Positions 1-6,270 of a stretch of DNA of 6,270 nucleotides are shown piece by piece. Both the position numbers and the translations under genes were made by a program. A model generated the notes under the pieces. It was not told the origin of the DNA. It did not search any database and was given only the letters and a program-made list of their open reading frames with translations. Source of the DNA: an uncultured Flavobacteriales bacterium (lineage in GTDB: Bacteria > Bacteroidota > Bacteroidia > Palsa-965); NCBI GenBank assembly GCA_946478675.1, contig CAMLEF010000276.1, positions 1 through 6,270 of the forward strand, read 5' to 3'. Positions within the stretch are counted from its first letter, which is position 1. Every line of letters starts with the position of its first letter.

Positions 1-386
1 GGTTTCATCAGCGTCCAGAAGAGGCTGTGGTTCCAGTGGCCGCCGCCGTTATTGCGCACAGCCGTCGGATATTTCGAAACGTTCTTCAGCAATTCTTCCA
101 GCGTGCCCGGCGCATCTTTCACCGACTCGAGCGCTTTGTTGAGATTGGTAACGTACGCCTGGTGATGCTTCGTGTGATGGATCTGCATCGTGAGCATGTC
201 GATGTGCGGCTCGAGTGCGTCATACGCATACGGAAGCGCGGGCAGCGTGTACGGTCCGGCCTGCGCCTGCTGAAAATCCGTGAAAGCGGTTTCGGATGGT
301 GCGGCGCTCAGCGCTTTTTTTCCGAGAAAAGAAAGGCCGGCTCCTGCGAGAAAGCTCTTGAAAAGAAATTCACGTCTGCTGTTCAT
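1..386 (-). CDS. Fe/Mn superoxide dismutase, Tat-exported, N-terminal part (cut by window edge)
   Basis: Superoxide dismutase converts superoxide to oxygen and hydrogen peroxide. Reading the minus strand from the ATG at 386-384 gives 128 codons that run off the window. Residues 3-10 (SRREFLFK) form a twin-arginine motif, followed by a hydrophobic stretch and a probable cleavage near residues 25-29 (ALSAA), so the enzyme should be exported folded, with its metal already bound. The mature part begins with the family signature [17 protein letters not shown] (46-62). It continues with [15 protein letters not shown] (69-83), where His70 aligns with the first metal ligand, and [13 protein letters not shown] (112-124), where His120 aligns with the second. 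The other two ligands (Asp and His) lie outside the window. The GGGH form resembles Mn or cambialistic enzymes more than classical FeSOD, but the metal cannot be decided from this fragment. There is no Shine-Dalgarno before the start. Confidence 0.95.
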   Translation of the reverse strand, partial: MNSRREFLFKSFLAGAGLSFLGKKALSAAPSETAFTDFQQAQAGPYTLPALPYAYDALEPHIDMLTMQIHHTKHHQAYVTNLNKALESVKDAPGTLEELLKNVSKYPTAVRNNGGGHWNHSLFWTLMK

Positions 387-468
387 AGGATTGAAGGTAC
401 AATCTTTCATTCAAAGAACGTTGCTATTTAACTGGAAAAAATTAAATTGCACGATTAAAATTTTGTAA
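387..468. promoter_or_regulatory. Divergent AT-rich intergenic region between the dismutase and the HEPN-like gene
   Basis: These 82 bases separate two divergent start codons and must hold the promoter of the dismutase and probably that of the two-gene cassette. The dismutase-proximal half has mixed composition, while from about 425 the sequence becomes strongly AT-rich. A possible plus-strand promoter is TTGCTA at 421-426 with TAAATT at 443-448, 16 bases apart, which would give a leader of about 15 bases. I see no good match to the Bacteroidota TAnnTTTG element at a useful distance, and no Shine-Dalgarno on either side. The promoter boxes are weak matches in AT-rich DNA and should be taken as tentative. 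Confidence 0.35.
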
Positions 469-1176
469 ATGATAGATGTGGCCCAGCATTATAAGAGTTT
501 AGCAGATAAAAATGCTGAAATACTCAAAGAATCAATAAAAGGTGATCGCACTGCAATTATTGGCTATAGCCATGCAATAATTTTTGATGTAAACACATGT
601 TTCGAATCAATAAAATCTCGACCCGAATACGAGGTTCTGTGTGCGGCTTTGAAGGAGTATCAAATTGCTCTTTTAAGTATAAATATCGGGCTATATAATC
701 AAGCGTTCGTAGGCTTGAGGTTTTTTTTAGAAAGAACGTTGGCGATATTTTTATTTTCTTCAAAGGAAATAGAAATGCGTTTATGGATTCTAGGTGATCG
801 AGATATATTTTGGAGTGAAATAACAGATGAGAACGTAGGGCTTTTTTCTAAACAATTTTGTCGAGCGTTTTTTCCAGAATTATCAGATGAGATTAACCAT
901 TATAGAAAAATAGCACAAAAGGTCTACCGAGAGTGTTCTGAGTATGTGCATGGAAATTACAAGGCGCAGAGTAAAATTCCAGACACTTTATGCTTTGATA
1001 AAGGTTTATTTGAGGAGTGGCATAAAAAAGCCGTTACGGTTAAAAGAATTATCTTATTCGGGTTTTGTTTAAGGCATCTTAATTTTATTGAAAGAGAATC
1101 GATTAAGTCGATTGAACCCATAATACTTGACGAGTTTAAGCATATAGCCCCAATTAATGATAAAATCGTAAGCTGA
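469..1176 (+). CDS. HEPN-like helical protein, putative RNase effector or partner of the downstream ATPase
   Basis: I do not recognise a named family. The 235-residue protein is predicted mostly helical, with no signal peptide and no convincing membrane segment. Residues 74-89 (GLYNQAFVGLRFFLER region) resemble the 'LR-x-x-LE' helix found in several abortive-infection and HEPN-type helical families such as AbiV and DUF5677-like proteins. Residues 149-163 include YRECSEYVHGN, in which Arg154 and His161 form an R-x6-H motif within the RX4-6H spacing of HEPN ribonucleases. HEPN proteins commonly cut RNA in toxin-antitoxin and defence systems; activity here is an inference. The residue after the Arg is Glu rather than the more usual Asn, Asp or His, so the protein could be a non-catalytic relative. 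The start is ATG 469, directly after an in-frame TAA, and the next Met is far inside. The stop overlaps the start of the ATPase gene, which points to joint function. Confidence 0.75.
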   Translation: MIDVAQHYKSLADKNAEILKESIKGDRTAIIGYSHAIIFDVNTCFESIKSRPEYEVLCAALKEYQIALLSINIGLYNQAFVGLRFFLERTLAIFLFSSKEIEMRLWILGDRDIFWSEITDENVGLFSKQFCRAFFPELSDEINHYRKIAQKVYRECSEYVHGNYKAQSKIPDTLCFDKGLFEEWHKKAVTVKRIILFGFCLRHLNFIERESIKSIEPIILDEFKHIAPINDKIVS

Positions 1177-1178
1177 TG
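1174..1178 (+). other. TGATG stop-start overlap coupling the two cassette genes
   Basis: The TGA stop of the HEPN-like gene (1174-1176) shares its last base with the ATG of the ATPase gene (1176-1178). No Shine-Dalgarno precedes the second start, so translation of the ATPase probably depends on ribosomes finishing the first gene. This supports a single transcript and a fixed ratio of the two proteins. Confidence 0.8.
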
Positions 1179-2786
1179 GCAGATCTCCTTTATAGAACGG
1201 AGGACATTCCGAATGAGCAATTAATGGACTTGTTTGTTGAAACTAAACAGGATCGGGATACAATTGAGCAAATTAAAGCTACTGCGCCTGTTGTGCTAGT
1301 TGGAAGTCGCGGAGTAGGAAAATCATTCTTACTTCGTGTTGCTGAGGAGGAAATGTTAAAGTGCTTCGATGCAAATAAAGTGTTACCTGTATATCTCTCT
1401 TTTACTAAATCCTCTCTAATTCACTCTTCGGACAATGCTCAATTTGTGAATTGGATGGTAGCAAGAATTTGTTCAAGAATAATAAGGGCATTGCGGAAGC
1501 AAGGGTTCCTTGCTAGTCCTCCTTCAGCTATTTCAGTTTTAACTGGTGACGCTGGGACTGACGGCTCTACTCAGATCGAACGAATAGCAGAAGAGTATGA
1601 GAATTCTTGGAAGACCACTCAGGCAAAGGTGAATACGGATGCATTACCCTCAATAGAAAAGTTAATAGATGCTATTGAGGAAATTTGTAATGAATTGCAA
1701 ATCAAACGCATAAACTTATTAATTGATGAAGCGGCTCATATTTTTCGCCCTGAGCAACAACGGCAATTCTTTACCCTATTTAGGGATTTAAGAACACCGT
1801 ATATTTCTTGTAATGCTGCAGTTTATCCTGGAATAACCGCCTATGGAGACTCTTTTCAGAGTGCACATGATGCAACATTTATTAATGTAGACCGAGACGT
1901 TCTTCACGAAGATTACATTAATAAAATGCGGGAAATTGTTGAAAAACAACTTGAAGCAGACAGCAATTTATTAAGTGCAATTGGAAGCCATATGGAAAAT
2001 TTTTCCTCTCTTGCCTATGCCGCAAGCGGAAACCCTAGACTATTGCTGAAAACACTTTCTAGAGCCTCAAGTGTATCATCTAAACAAATCAATGAAGTCA
2101 TCAGAGAATTTTATAGAAACGATCTATGGTCTGAGCATTCCTCACTTAGTGAAAAATATCCGGGGCATTCATTTTTAATCGATTGGGGTAGACAATTCGT
2201 TGAAGGCGTAGTATTGCCAGAGCTAAAGAAAAAGAATGATCAGTATTTAGGAGAAGATAAGAGTACCACGTGCTTTTTTTGGGTTCATAGAGATTCTCCA
2301 CTTCCTGTAAAAGAAGCAATGAGATTACTTTCATATACAGGGGTGGTCAATGAACATGCTGTTGGGATTAAAGCGACAAGATCGGAAATAGGGACTCGTT
2401 ATATGGTGAATCTTGGTTGTTTGTTTTCACTTGAAGGCACACCAGCATCATCAGCATTTCAGATTGCAAAAGGGCTAACACCTAAAAGAATGTCTGAATA
2501 TGGAATGAATTATGATGCATTCTTGGAGTTGTCGAGCAAGGTTCCGCAATATGATGAAGCTGATATCTCTCAAGTATTAGAAAGAGAATTGCAAAAGTCA
2601 ATAGAAGTACTTGACTTGTCAGATTGGCAAAAAGATGCTTTGTGGTCGCTAAAGATAGAAACGATAAAGGATGTGCTCTTAGCAAGTGAATCTGAACTTA
2701 GAAAGGCACATTATGTAGGAGAAATTAGAGCGCGAAGGATGAAGAGCGCCGCACAAGCTGCAGTATATGAATATTTGAGTGGCTAG
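1176..2786 (+). CDS. AAA+/ORC-CDC6-like P-loop ATPase with C-terminal helix-hairpin-helix domain
   Basis: This 536-residue protein is a probable ATP-driven sensor or regulator. The Walker A motif is GSRGVGKS (43-50), preceded by a hydrophobic strand. The Walker B is INLLIDEAAHIF (179-190) with Asp184 and Glu185. A sensor-1-like strand is near 207-219 (TPYISCNAAVYPG), and SGNPRLLLK (284-292) resembles the sensor-2 region of ORC/CDC6 and STAND-type ATPases, with Arg288 as the likely sensor arginine. Residues 310-440 are probably a helical or winged-helix region, which I could not assign. Residues 484-534 look like a helix-hairpin-helix domain similar to the RNA polymerase alpha C-terminal or Rad51 N-terminal folds: LWSLKIETIKDVL, then YVGEIRARRMKSAA. 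That domain suggests binding to DNA. The start is fixed by the TGATG overlap with the HEPN-like gene. No membrane segment is seen. The gene is AT-rich like its partner. Specific function is unknown; a defence or toxin-control role is inferred. Confidence 0.85.
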   Translation: MADLLYRTEDIPNEQLMDLFVETKQDRDTIEQIKATAPVVLVGSRGVGKSFLLRVAEEEMLKCFDANKVLPVYLSFTKSSLIHSSDNAQFVNWMVARICSRIIRALRKQGFLASPPSAISVLTGDAGTDGSTQIERIAEEYENSWKTTQAKVNTDALPSIEKLIDAIEEICNELQIKRINLLIDEAAHIFRPEQQRQFFTLFRDLRTPYISCNAAVYPGITAYGDSFQSAHDATFINVDRDVLHEDYINKMREIVEKQLEADSNLLSAIGSHMENFSSLAYAASGNPRLLLKTLSRASSVSSKQINEVIREFYRNDLWSEHSSLSEKYPGHSFLIDWGRQFVEGVVLPELKKKNDQYLGEDKSTTCFFWVHRDSPLPVKEAMRLLSYTGVVNEHAVGIKATRSEIGTRYMVNLGCLFSLEGTPASSAFQIAKGLTPKRMSEYGMNYDAFLELSSKVPQYDEADISQVLERELQKSIEVLDLSDWQKDALWSLKIETIKDVLLASESELRKAHYVGEIRARRMKSAAQAAVYEYLSG

Positions 2787-2789
2787 CCA
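2780..2789. repeat. 10-base perfect palindrome over the ATPase stop codon
   Basis: TGGCTAGCCA reads the same on both strands and contains the TAG stop at 2784-2786. It sits at the convergent junction, where only 5 bases separate the ATPase stop from the end of the carrier gene. It has no loop and no following T-run on either strand, so it is a poor terminator candidate, and a palindrome this short may be chance. Confidence 0.3.
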
Positions 2790-2791
2790 GT

Positions 2792-3310
2792 TTATGCGAA
2801 TAGAATCAGCACCTGGTTTTTTTCCACTGCCGTTCCTTTCTGAACGGAGATTTTTTTCACGGTGGCATCGCCGGGCGATTTGAGAATGTTTTCCATTTTC
2901 ATCGCTTCGAGCACGACGATCGGGTCGCCTTTCTTCACGGCTTGTCCTTCAGAAACGACGATGTCGAGCACGAGTCCCGGCATCGGCGCTTTGAGCTCGT
3001 TCACTTTTGCGCCGGCGATTTTATCCATGCCCAGCGAACGCAGCAGCTCGTCGTATTTGTCGGCGACCGAAAGCGGGTAGAGGCGACCGTTGATCTTCAC
3101 GGTCACCGTTTTCTCCGCGGCATTCGACTCGAGAATTTCAACGTCGTACGAACGGTTGTCGCGCAGCACGTGGAAACGTTGTCCGCCGGTGGAGATCACG
3201 TCGCAGTTGAACGGCTTGCCGTCGATGCTGCCCGACCATGCGCCGGCTTTTTCGAGTTCTACTTTATGCTTCCGGCTGCCGCTGGTGACGGTGAACGATT
3301 GTTTTTCCAT
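2792..3310 (-). CDS. Biotin carboxyl carrier protein subunit of an acyl-CoA carboxylase
   Basis: This 172-residue protein carries biotin between the carboxylase and carboxyltransferase subunits of an acetyl-CoA or propionyl-CoA type carboxylase in the cytoplasm. The C-terminal domain from about 103 to 172 is a biotinyl/lipoyl fold: APMPG at 108-112, EGQAVKKGDPIVVLEAMK at 121-138 and EAMKMEN at 135-141, with Lys138 as the biotinylated residue. The N-terminal 100 residues form a beta-rich linker domain (for example YDVEIL and VTVKINGRLYPL) typical of Bacteroidota stand-alone carriers and of propionyl-CoA carboxylase alpha C-termini. Length is normal for that group. No partner carboxylase subunit is in the window, so the acyl-CoA specificity cannot be set. 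The start at 3310-3308 has no Shine-Dalgarno. Its stop lies 5 bases from the convergent ATPase stop, with no clear terminator between, so readthrough in either direction would make antisense RNA. Confidence 0.93.
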   Translation of the reverse strand: MEKQSFTVTSGSRKHKVELEKAGAWSGSIDGKPFNCDVISTGGQRFHVLRDNRSYDVEILESNAAEKTVTVKINGRLYPLSVADKYDELLRSLGMDKIAGAKVNELKAPMPGLVLDIVVSEGQAVKKGDPIVVLEAMKMENILKSPGDATVKKISVQKGTAVEKNQVLILFA

Positions 3311-3347
3311 GGGAGATCAGGTGTGTCACAAAGTTAGAGGGAAATGC

Positions 3348-3395
3348 CACGAATTACACAGATTACGCGGATGAAATTAATCTGCGTAATCTGCG
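3348..3395. repeat. Structured intergenic repeat: 9-base words in direct and inverted copies, 14-bp hairpin
   Basis: The 181-base gap between the divergent carrier and peptidase genes holds a compact element. On the left are three related 9-base words, CACGAATTA (3348-3356), CACAGATTA (3357-3365) and CGCGGATGA (3366-3374). On the right are two exact copies of TAATCTGCG (3378-3386 and 3387-3395), the inverse of the left words. Folded, 3359-3372 pairs with 3380-3393 over 14 positions, one of them a G-T (G-U in RNA) pair, around a 7-base loop. No T-run follows. It looks like a dispersed intergenic palindromic repeat rather than a terminator; the rest of the gap shows no gene, and the promoters of both flanking genes must lie in it. 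Confidence 0.7.
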
Positions 3396-3491
3396 CAAGC
3401 GGTGGCGATCTTTCCCAACGGTCATTTCCGCTGACAAACGGAGTCGTTTTCCCGCTAAAATTCAGCACCTTTGGCTTTTCCCGTTTCAACC

Positions 3492-6164
3492 ATGCACAAG
3501 CTCATTATTCCTGTTTCGCTCCTCCTCGGGTTCGCGATCGCGTGCGGTCACCAGCAGCACGTCACGAAAACCGAAACGCCGAAACCTGCGATCTCCTGGC
3601 ACAACGACAACGACGATCCCAACCTGAACCCTTCGTCGCGCATCGATTATAATCCTTCCGCCACCCGCGAAACCGACCTGCTGCACACGAAGCTCGACGT
3701 GCGTTTCGACTGGAGCAAAAAATACATGTACGGCAAAGCCACCATCACCGCGAAGCCGTATTTCTATCCGTCGTCCACGATGGTGCTCGACGCGCGCGGC
3801 ATGGAGATCCGTCGCGTTGCAGAAGTGAAGCGCGCCATGGGCAACAGTACGTACGCCAACGACACTACCGCGCTGAAATACGAATACGACGGCAAGAAGC
3901 TGCGCATCGATCTCGGCCGGCAGGTAACGCGCAATGACCGCTACACCGTCTTCATCGACTACATCGCGAAACCGGAAGAGCTGAAAGACATCGGTGGCAG
4001 CGCAGCGATCTCGGAAGACAAAGGACTTTATTTCATCAACCCCGACGGAAAAATTCCGAACAAGCCGAAGCAGGTCTGGACGCAGGGCGAAACACAATCG
4101 AACTGCGTGTGGATGCCGACCATCGACCGTCCGAATGAAAAAATGACCGACGAGATCTACATGACCGTCGACGACAAATACGTGACGCTGTCGAATGGCG
4201 TGATGGCGGATTCGCACAAGAACGCCGACGGCACGCGCACGGATCACTGGCGCATGGACCTGCCACATTCGGCGTATCTCGTGATGATGGCTGCCGGTGA
4301 ATTTGCCGTAGTGAAAGATCAGTGGCGCGGAAAAGAAGTGAGCTACTACGTCGAGCCGCAGTACGAGCAATACGCGCGCATGTCGTTCGGGCTTACGCCG
4401 GAGATGATCGAATGTTTCTCCACGAAGCTCGGTGTTGATTACGCGTGGCCAAAGTATGCGCAGATCTGCGTGCGTGATTACGTTTCCGGCGCGATGGAAA
4501 ATACCTCCGCAACGTTGCACAGCGATTTTCTCCAGCGTGACGACCGCGAGTTCCTCGACCGTTCGTACGAAGAATACATCTCGCACGAATTGTTTCACCA
4601 ATGGTTCGGCGATCTTGTGACCTGCGAATCGTGGTCGAACCTGCCGCTGAACGAATCGTTCGCGACGTACGGTGAATACATCTGGGACGAATACAAGCAC
4701 GGCAAAGAAGAAGCCGATTACGGTCATTATTCTTCGCTGCAGGGTTATCTCCGCGAATCGGCTGCGGGTCATGCGACGCCGGAATGGCCGGGTAAACGCG
4801 AGCCGCTGATCCGTTTTTATTACGACGATCGCGAAGACATGTTTGACAGCCATTCGTACAACAAAGGCGGACAAGTACTGCACCTCCTGCGTCAGTACGT
4901 CGGCGACGATGCGTTCTTCGCTTCGCTGAAACTGTATCTCGAGACGAACAAATTCGGCACCGCGGAAATTCACGATCTCCGTCTTGCTTTCGAAAAAACG
5001 ACGGGACAGGATCTCAACTGGTTTTTTAATGAATGGTTCCTTTCTCCCGGCCACCCGGAGCTCGACATCACGTATGCCTGGGATGCGGCGAAGATGAAAG
5101 AGCGTGTGATCATCCGTCAAACGCAGGATCGCAACAACGGCACGCCGGTCTTCCGCATTCCGCTGAGCATCGATGTGTACCAGGGCGGAAAATCGAAGCG
5201 CGAAGAAGTGATCGTGAAATCCGTTTGCGATACGTTCTGGCTGGCTGCTGCCGGTGCGCCCGATCTCGTGAACGTCGACGCGCAGAAAACGCTTCCCTGC
5301 TACAAAGCCGATCATCACACGGCGGCAGAGTGGGCGTATCTCTACAATCATTCGACGCTGTATGTCGACCGCGTGGAAGCGCTGCGCAATCTTGCTCCGA
5401 AAGGCGTTCCGGAAACCGATCTCGCGAAAGAAGTCGTGACGAAAGCGCTCGGTGATGAATTCTGGGCGATCCGCGAGATGGCCTGCAACGAGCTCGGCAC
5501 ATATGCACAGGACGTGAAGAGCAAGCTCGTCGACATGGCGAAGAGCGACGAACGTTCGATGGTGCGTGCGGCAGCGCTGGCGGCGTTGTCCGGTGGCGCA
5601 ACCGGCGACGACCTGAAAGATGTTTACCTGAATGCGCTGAACGACAAATCGTATACGGTACTGTCGCGCGGGCTTACGGCGTTAGTCATTCATTTCAATG
5701 CAACCGGCATGGCGGAAGCGAAGAAGCGCGAGAATGATCCGGCGCGTTCGATGAAAGTGGCTGTTGCACAAGCGTACGCCAACGGCGGCAACGACGATCA
5801 GCTGCCGTGGTTTGAAAAAGCGATGGACGGTCTTTATGGCTATTACCTCGGTTCGTTCCTCGGCCAGTACCACGATTTCCTGCTGATGCGCTGCAAACCG
5901 GAAACGGTGGAGAAAGCGCTGCCCGGTCTCGAGAAACTGTATCGCGAGCAATCGTCATCGACGGCCATCACCGGATCGCGCATGGTGGTATCGCGTCTTT
6001 ATTTCAGCTACAAAACGAAACGTGAAGCCGCTGCAAGAAAGCTTGCCGAATTGCAATCCACGAAGAGCAATGCTACCGGCACTGCAGCACTACAGGCTGA
6101 AGTTGCCGCTGATGATCATCTCATCGCGTTGCTGGAAGAGACGAGAAACAGAATGAAGGAGTAA
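3492..6164 (+). CDS. M1 family zinc aminopeptidase, putative lipoprotein with C-terminal HEAT-like repeats
   Basis: This 890-residue enzyme should remove N-terminal amino acids from peptides. The N-terminus MHKLIIPVSLLLGFAIAC is a signal sequence ending at Cys18; AIAC is an acceptable though weak lipobox, so a lipid-anchored envelope location is likely. A beta domain follows to about residue 240. The catalytic core has the exopeptidase motif GAMEN (333-337), the zinc site HELFH (365-369) with the third ligand Glu388 after exactly 18 residues, and SYNKGG (455-460) with Tyr456 as the transition-state tyrosine. All key residues are intact. From about 615 to 745 come helical repeats of HEAT type (for example FWAIREMACNEL from 657 and the AAALAALSGG stretch near 695), as in other large M1 members. 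The last 60 residues are charged and helical. ATG 3492 is preferred over an in-frame TTG 21 bases upstream because it places the signal sequence at the terminus. No Shine-Dalgarno is seen. The gene is GC-rich and appears native. Confidence 0.95.
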   Translation: MHKLIIPVSLLLGFAIACGHQQHVTKTETPKPAISWHNDNDDPNLNPSSRIDYNPSATRETDLLHTKLDVRFDWSKKYMYGKATITAKPYFYPSSTMVLDARGMEIRRVAEVKRAMGNSTYANDTTALKYEYDGKKLRIDLGRQVTRNDRYTVFIDYIAKPEELKDIGGSAAISEDKGLYFINPDGKIPNKPKQVWTQGETQSNCVWMPTIDRPNEKMTDEIYMTVDDKYVTLSNGVMADSHKNADGTRTDHWRMDLPHSAYLVMMAAGEFAVVKDQWRGKEVSYYVEPQYEQYARMSFGLTPEMIECFSTKLGVDYAWPKYAQICVRDYVSGAMENTSATLHSDFLQRDDREFLDRSYEEYISHELFHQWFGDLVTCESWSNLPLNESFATYGEYIWDEYKHGKEEADYGHYSSLQGYLRESAAGHATPEWPGKREPLIRFYYDDREDMFDSHSYNKGGQVLHLLRQYVGDDAFFASLKLYLETNKFGTAEIHDLRLAFEKTTGQDLNWFFNEWFLSPGHPELDITYAWDAAKMKERVIIRQTQDRNNGTPVFRIPLSIDVYQGGKSKREEVIVKSVCDTFWLAAAGAPDLVNVDAQKTLPCYKADHHTAAEWAYLYNHSTLYVDRVEALRNLAPKGVPETDLAKEVVTKALGDEFWAIREMACNELGTYAQDVKSKLVDMAKSDERSMVRAAALAALSGGATGDDLKDVYLNALNDKSYTVLSRGLTALVIHFNATGMAEAKKRENDPARSMKVAVAQAYANGGNDDQLPWFEKAMDGLYGYYLGSFLGQYHDFLLMRCKPETVEKALPGLEKLYREQSSSTAITGSRMVVSRLYFSYKTKREAAARKLAELQSTKSNATGTAALQAEVAADDHLIALLEETRNRMKE

Positions 6165-6175
6165 CATTTCTGAAC

Positions 6176-6231
6176 CACATAGGCACATAGCCTCACATAG
6201 TTTTTCTATTGTGCGCTATGTTCCTCATATG
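6176..6231. repeat. Structured intergenic repeat: CACATAG words in direct and inverted copies
   Basis: Just after the peptidase stop, CACATAG occurs three times in direct orientation (6176-6182, 6184-6190, 6194-6200). A TTTTT spacer (6201-6205) follows, then degenerate inverted copies: CTATTGTG (6206-6213), CTATGTT (6216-6222) and CATATG (6226-6231). Folding would give an imperfect hairpin with the T-run in its loop, unlike an intrinsic terminator, whose T-run follows the stem. The plan matches the repeat at 3348-3395, although the words differ. The remaining bases to 6270 are AT-rich and may hold the promoter of a gene beyond the window; no clear promoter is seen. Confidence 0.6.
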
Positions 6232-6270
6232 TTTGTTCCGTTGTAATTTTTAACGCTGAAATATAAGGGG

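Larger units (their letters stand above)
430..2791 (+). other. AT-rich two-gene cassette, probably horizontally acquired
   Basis: The stretch from about 430 to 2791 carries two overlapping plus-strand genes and has a base composition unlike both flanks: sampled blocks are 30% GC at 481-540 and 38% at 1201-1260, against 60% at 3901-3960. Codon use shifts likewise, with A/T third positions in the cassette and G/C third positions in the dismutase, carrier and peptidase genes. The cassette lies between two minus-strand genes and opposes both. I found no transposase, integrase, tRNA, terminal inverted repeat or obvious target duplication at the edges, so the mechanism of arrival is not visible. 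The boundaries are approximate. Confidence 0.65.

Noticed and set aside
27..431. A 134-codon plus-strand open frame over the start of the window
   Set aside because: It is the antisense shadow of the superoxide dismutase, whose minus-strand translation matches the family including metal ligands.
387..2800. Target-site duplication or terminal inverted repeats flanking the AT-rich cassette
   Set aside because: Reading both edges I found no matching direct repeat or inverted ends, and no transposase or integrase gene lies inside.
2942..3337. Plus-strand open frames over the biotin carrier gene
   Set aside because: The minus strand gives a full biotinyl domain with EAMKMEN; the plus-strand frames show no domain and overlap one another.
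3348..3395. CRISPR array from the short repeated words
   Set aside because: The words are 9 bases, contiguous and inverted around a hairpin; there are no unique spacers of regular length.
3466..3473. CACCTTTG as a Bacteroidota -7 promoter element (TAnnTTTG) for the peptidase
   Set aside because: There is one mismatch in the key TA pair and no TTG-type box at the usual 19-21 base spacing upstream, so it is too weak to call.
3471..3491. An upstream TTG as start of the peptidase
   Set aside because: It would add seven residues before the signal sequence; ATG 3492 gives a standard lipoprotein signal with a basic residue near the start.
3486..5351. A 621-codon open frame on the minus strand inside the peptidase gene
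   Set aside because: It is antisense to a gene with complete M1 motifs. The translation is rich in Arg, Val and Phe with no recognisable domain, as expected when G/C-biased third codon positions remove stops from the opposite strand.

Overview
The window looks like a chromosomal segment of a member of the Bacteroidota or a close relative (inference). None of the five genes has a recognisable Shine-Dalgarno sequence before its start. The three flanking genes are of types common there: a signal-bearing Fe/Mn superoxide dismutase, a stand-alone biotin carrier subunit with the EAMKMEN motif, and a putative lipoprotein M1 aminopeptidase with a C-terminal HEAT-like region. I cannot name a genus.

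Layout: (1) 1-386, minus strand, the N-terminal 128 codons of a Tat-exported superoxide dismutase, cut by the window edge. (2) 387-468, a short AT-rich divergent intergenic region. (3) 469-2786, plus strand, two overlapping genes: a 235-aa helical protein with an HEPN-type R-x6-H motif, and a 536-aa AAA+/ORC-like ATPase ending in a helix-hairpin-helix DNA-binding domain. (4) 2792-3310, minus strand, a biotin carboxyl carrier protein. (5) 3311-3491, a divergent intergenic region holding a structured repeat. (6) 3492-6164, plus strand, an 890-aa M1 metallopeptidase. (7) 6165-6270, a tail with a second structured intergenic repeat.

The part worth attention is the two-gene cassette. Its base composition is clearly lower in GC than the flanks (sampled 60-base blocks: 30% at 481-540, 38% at 1201-1260, 60% at 3901-3960). 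It runs opposite to both neighbours, the dismutase and the carrier gene, which share the minus strand and may once have been adjacent. A likely HEPN ribonuclease translationally coupled to a P-loop ATPase with a DNA-binding tail suggests a sensor-effector pair, such as an anti-phage defence or toxin-like module. That role is inferred from architecture and context; I cannot match it to a named system. The flanking genes appear to be ordinary housekeeping genes.
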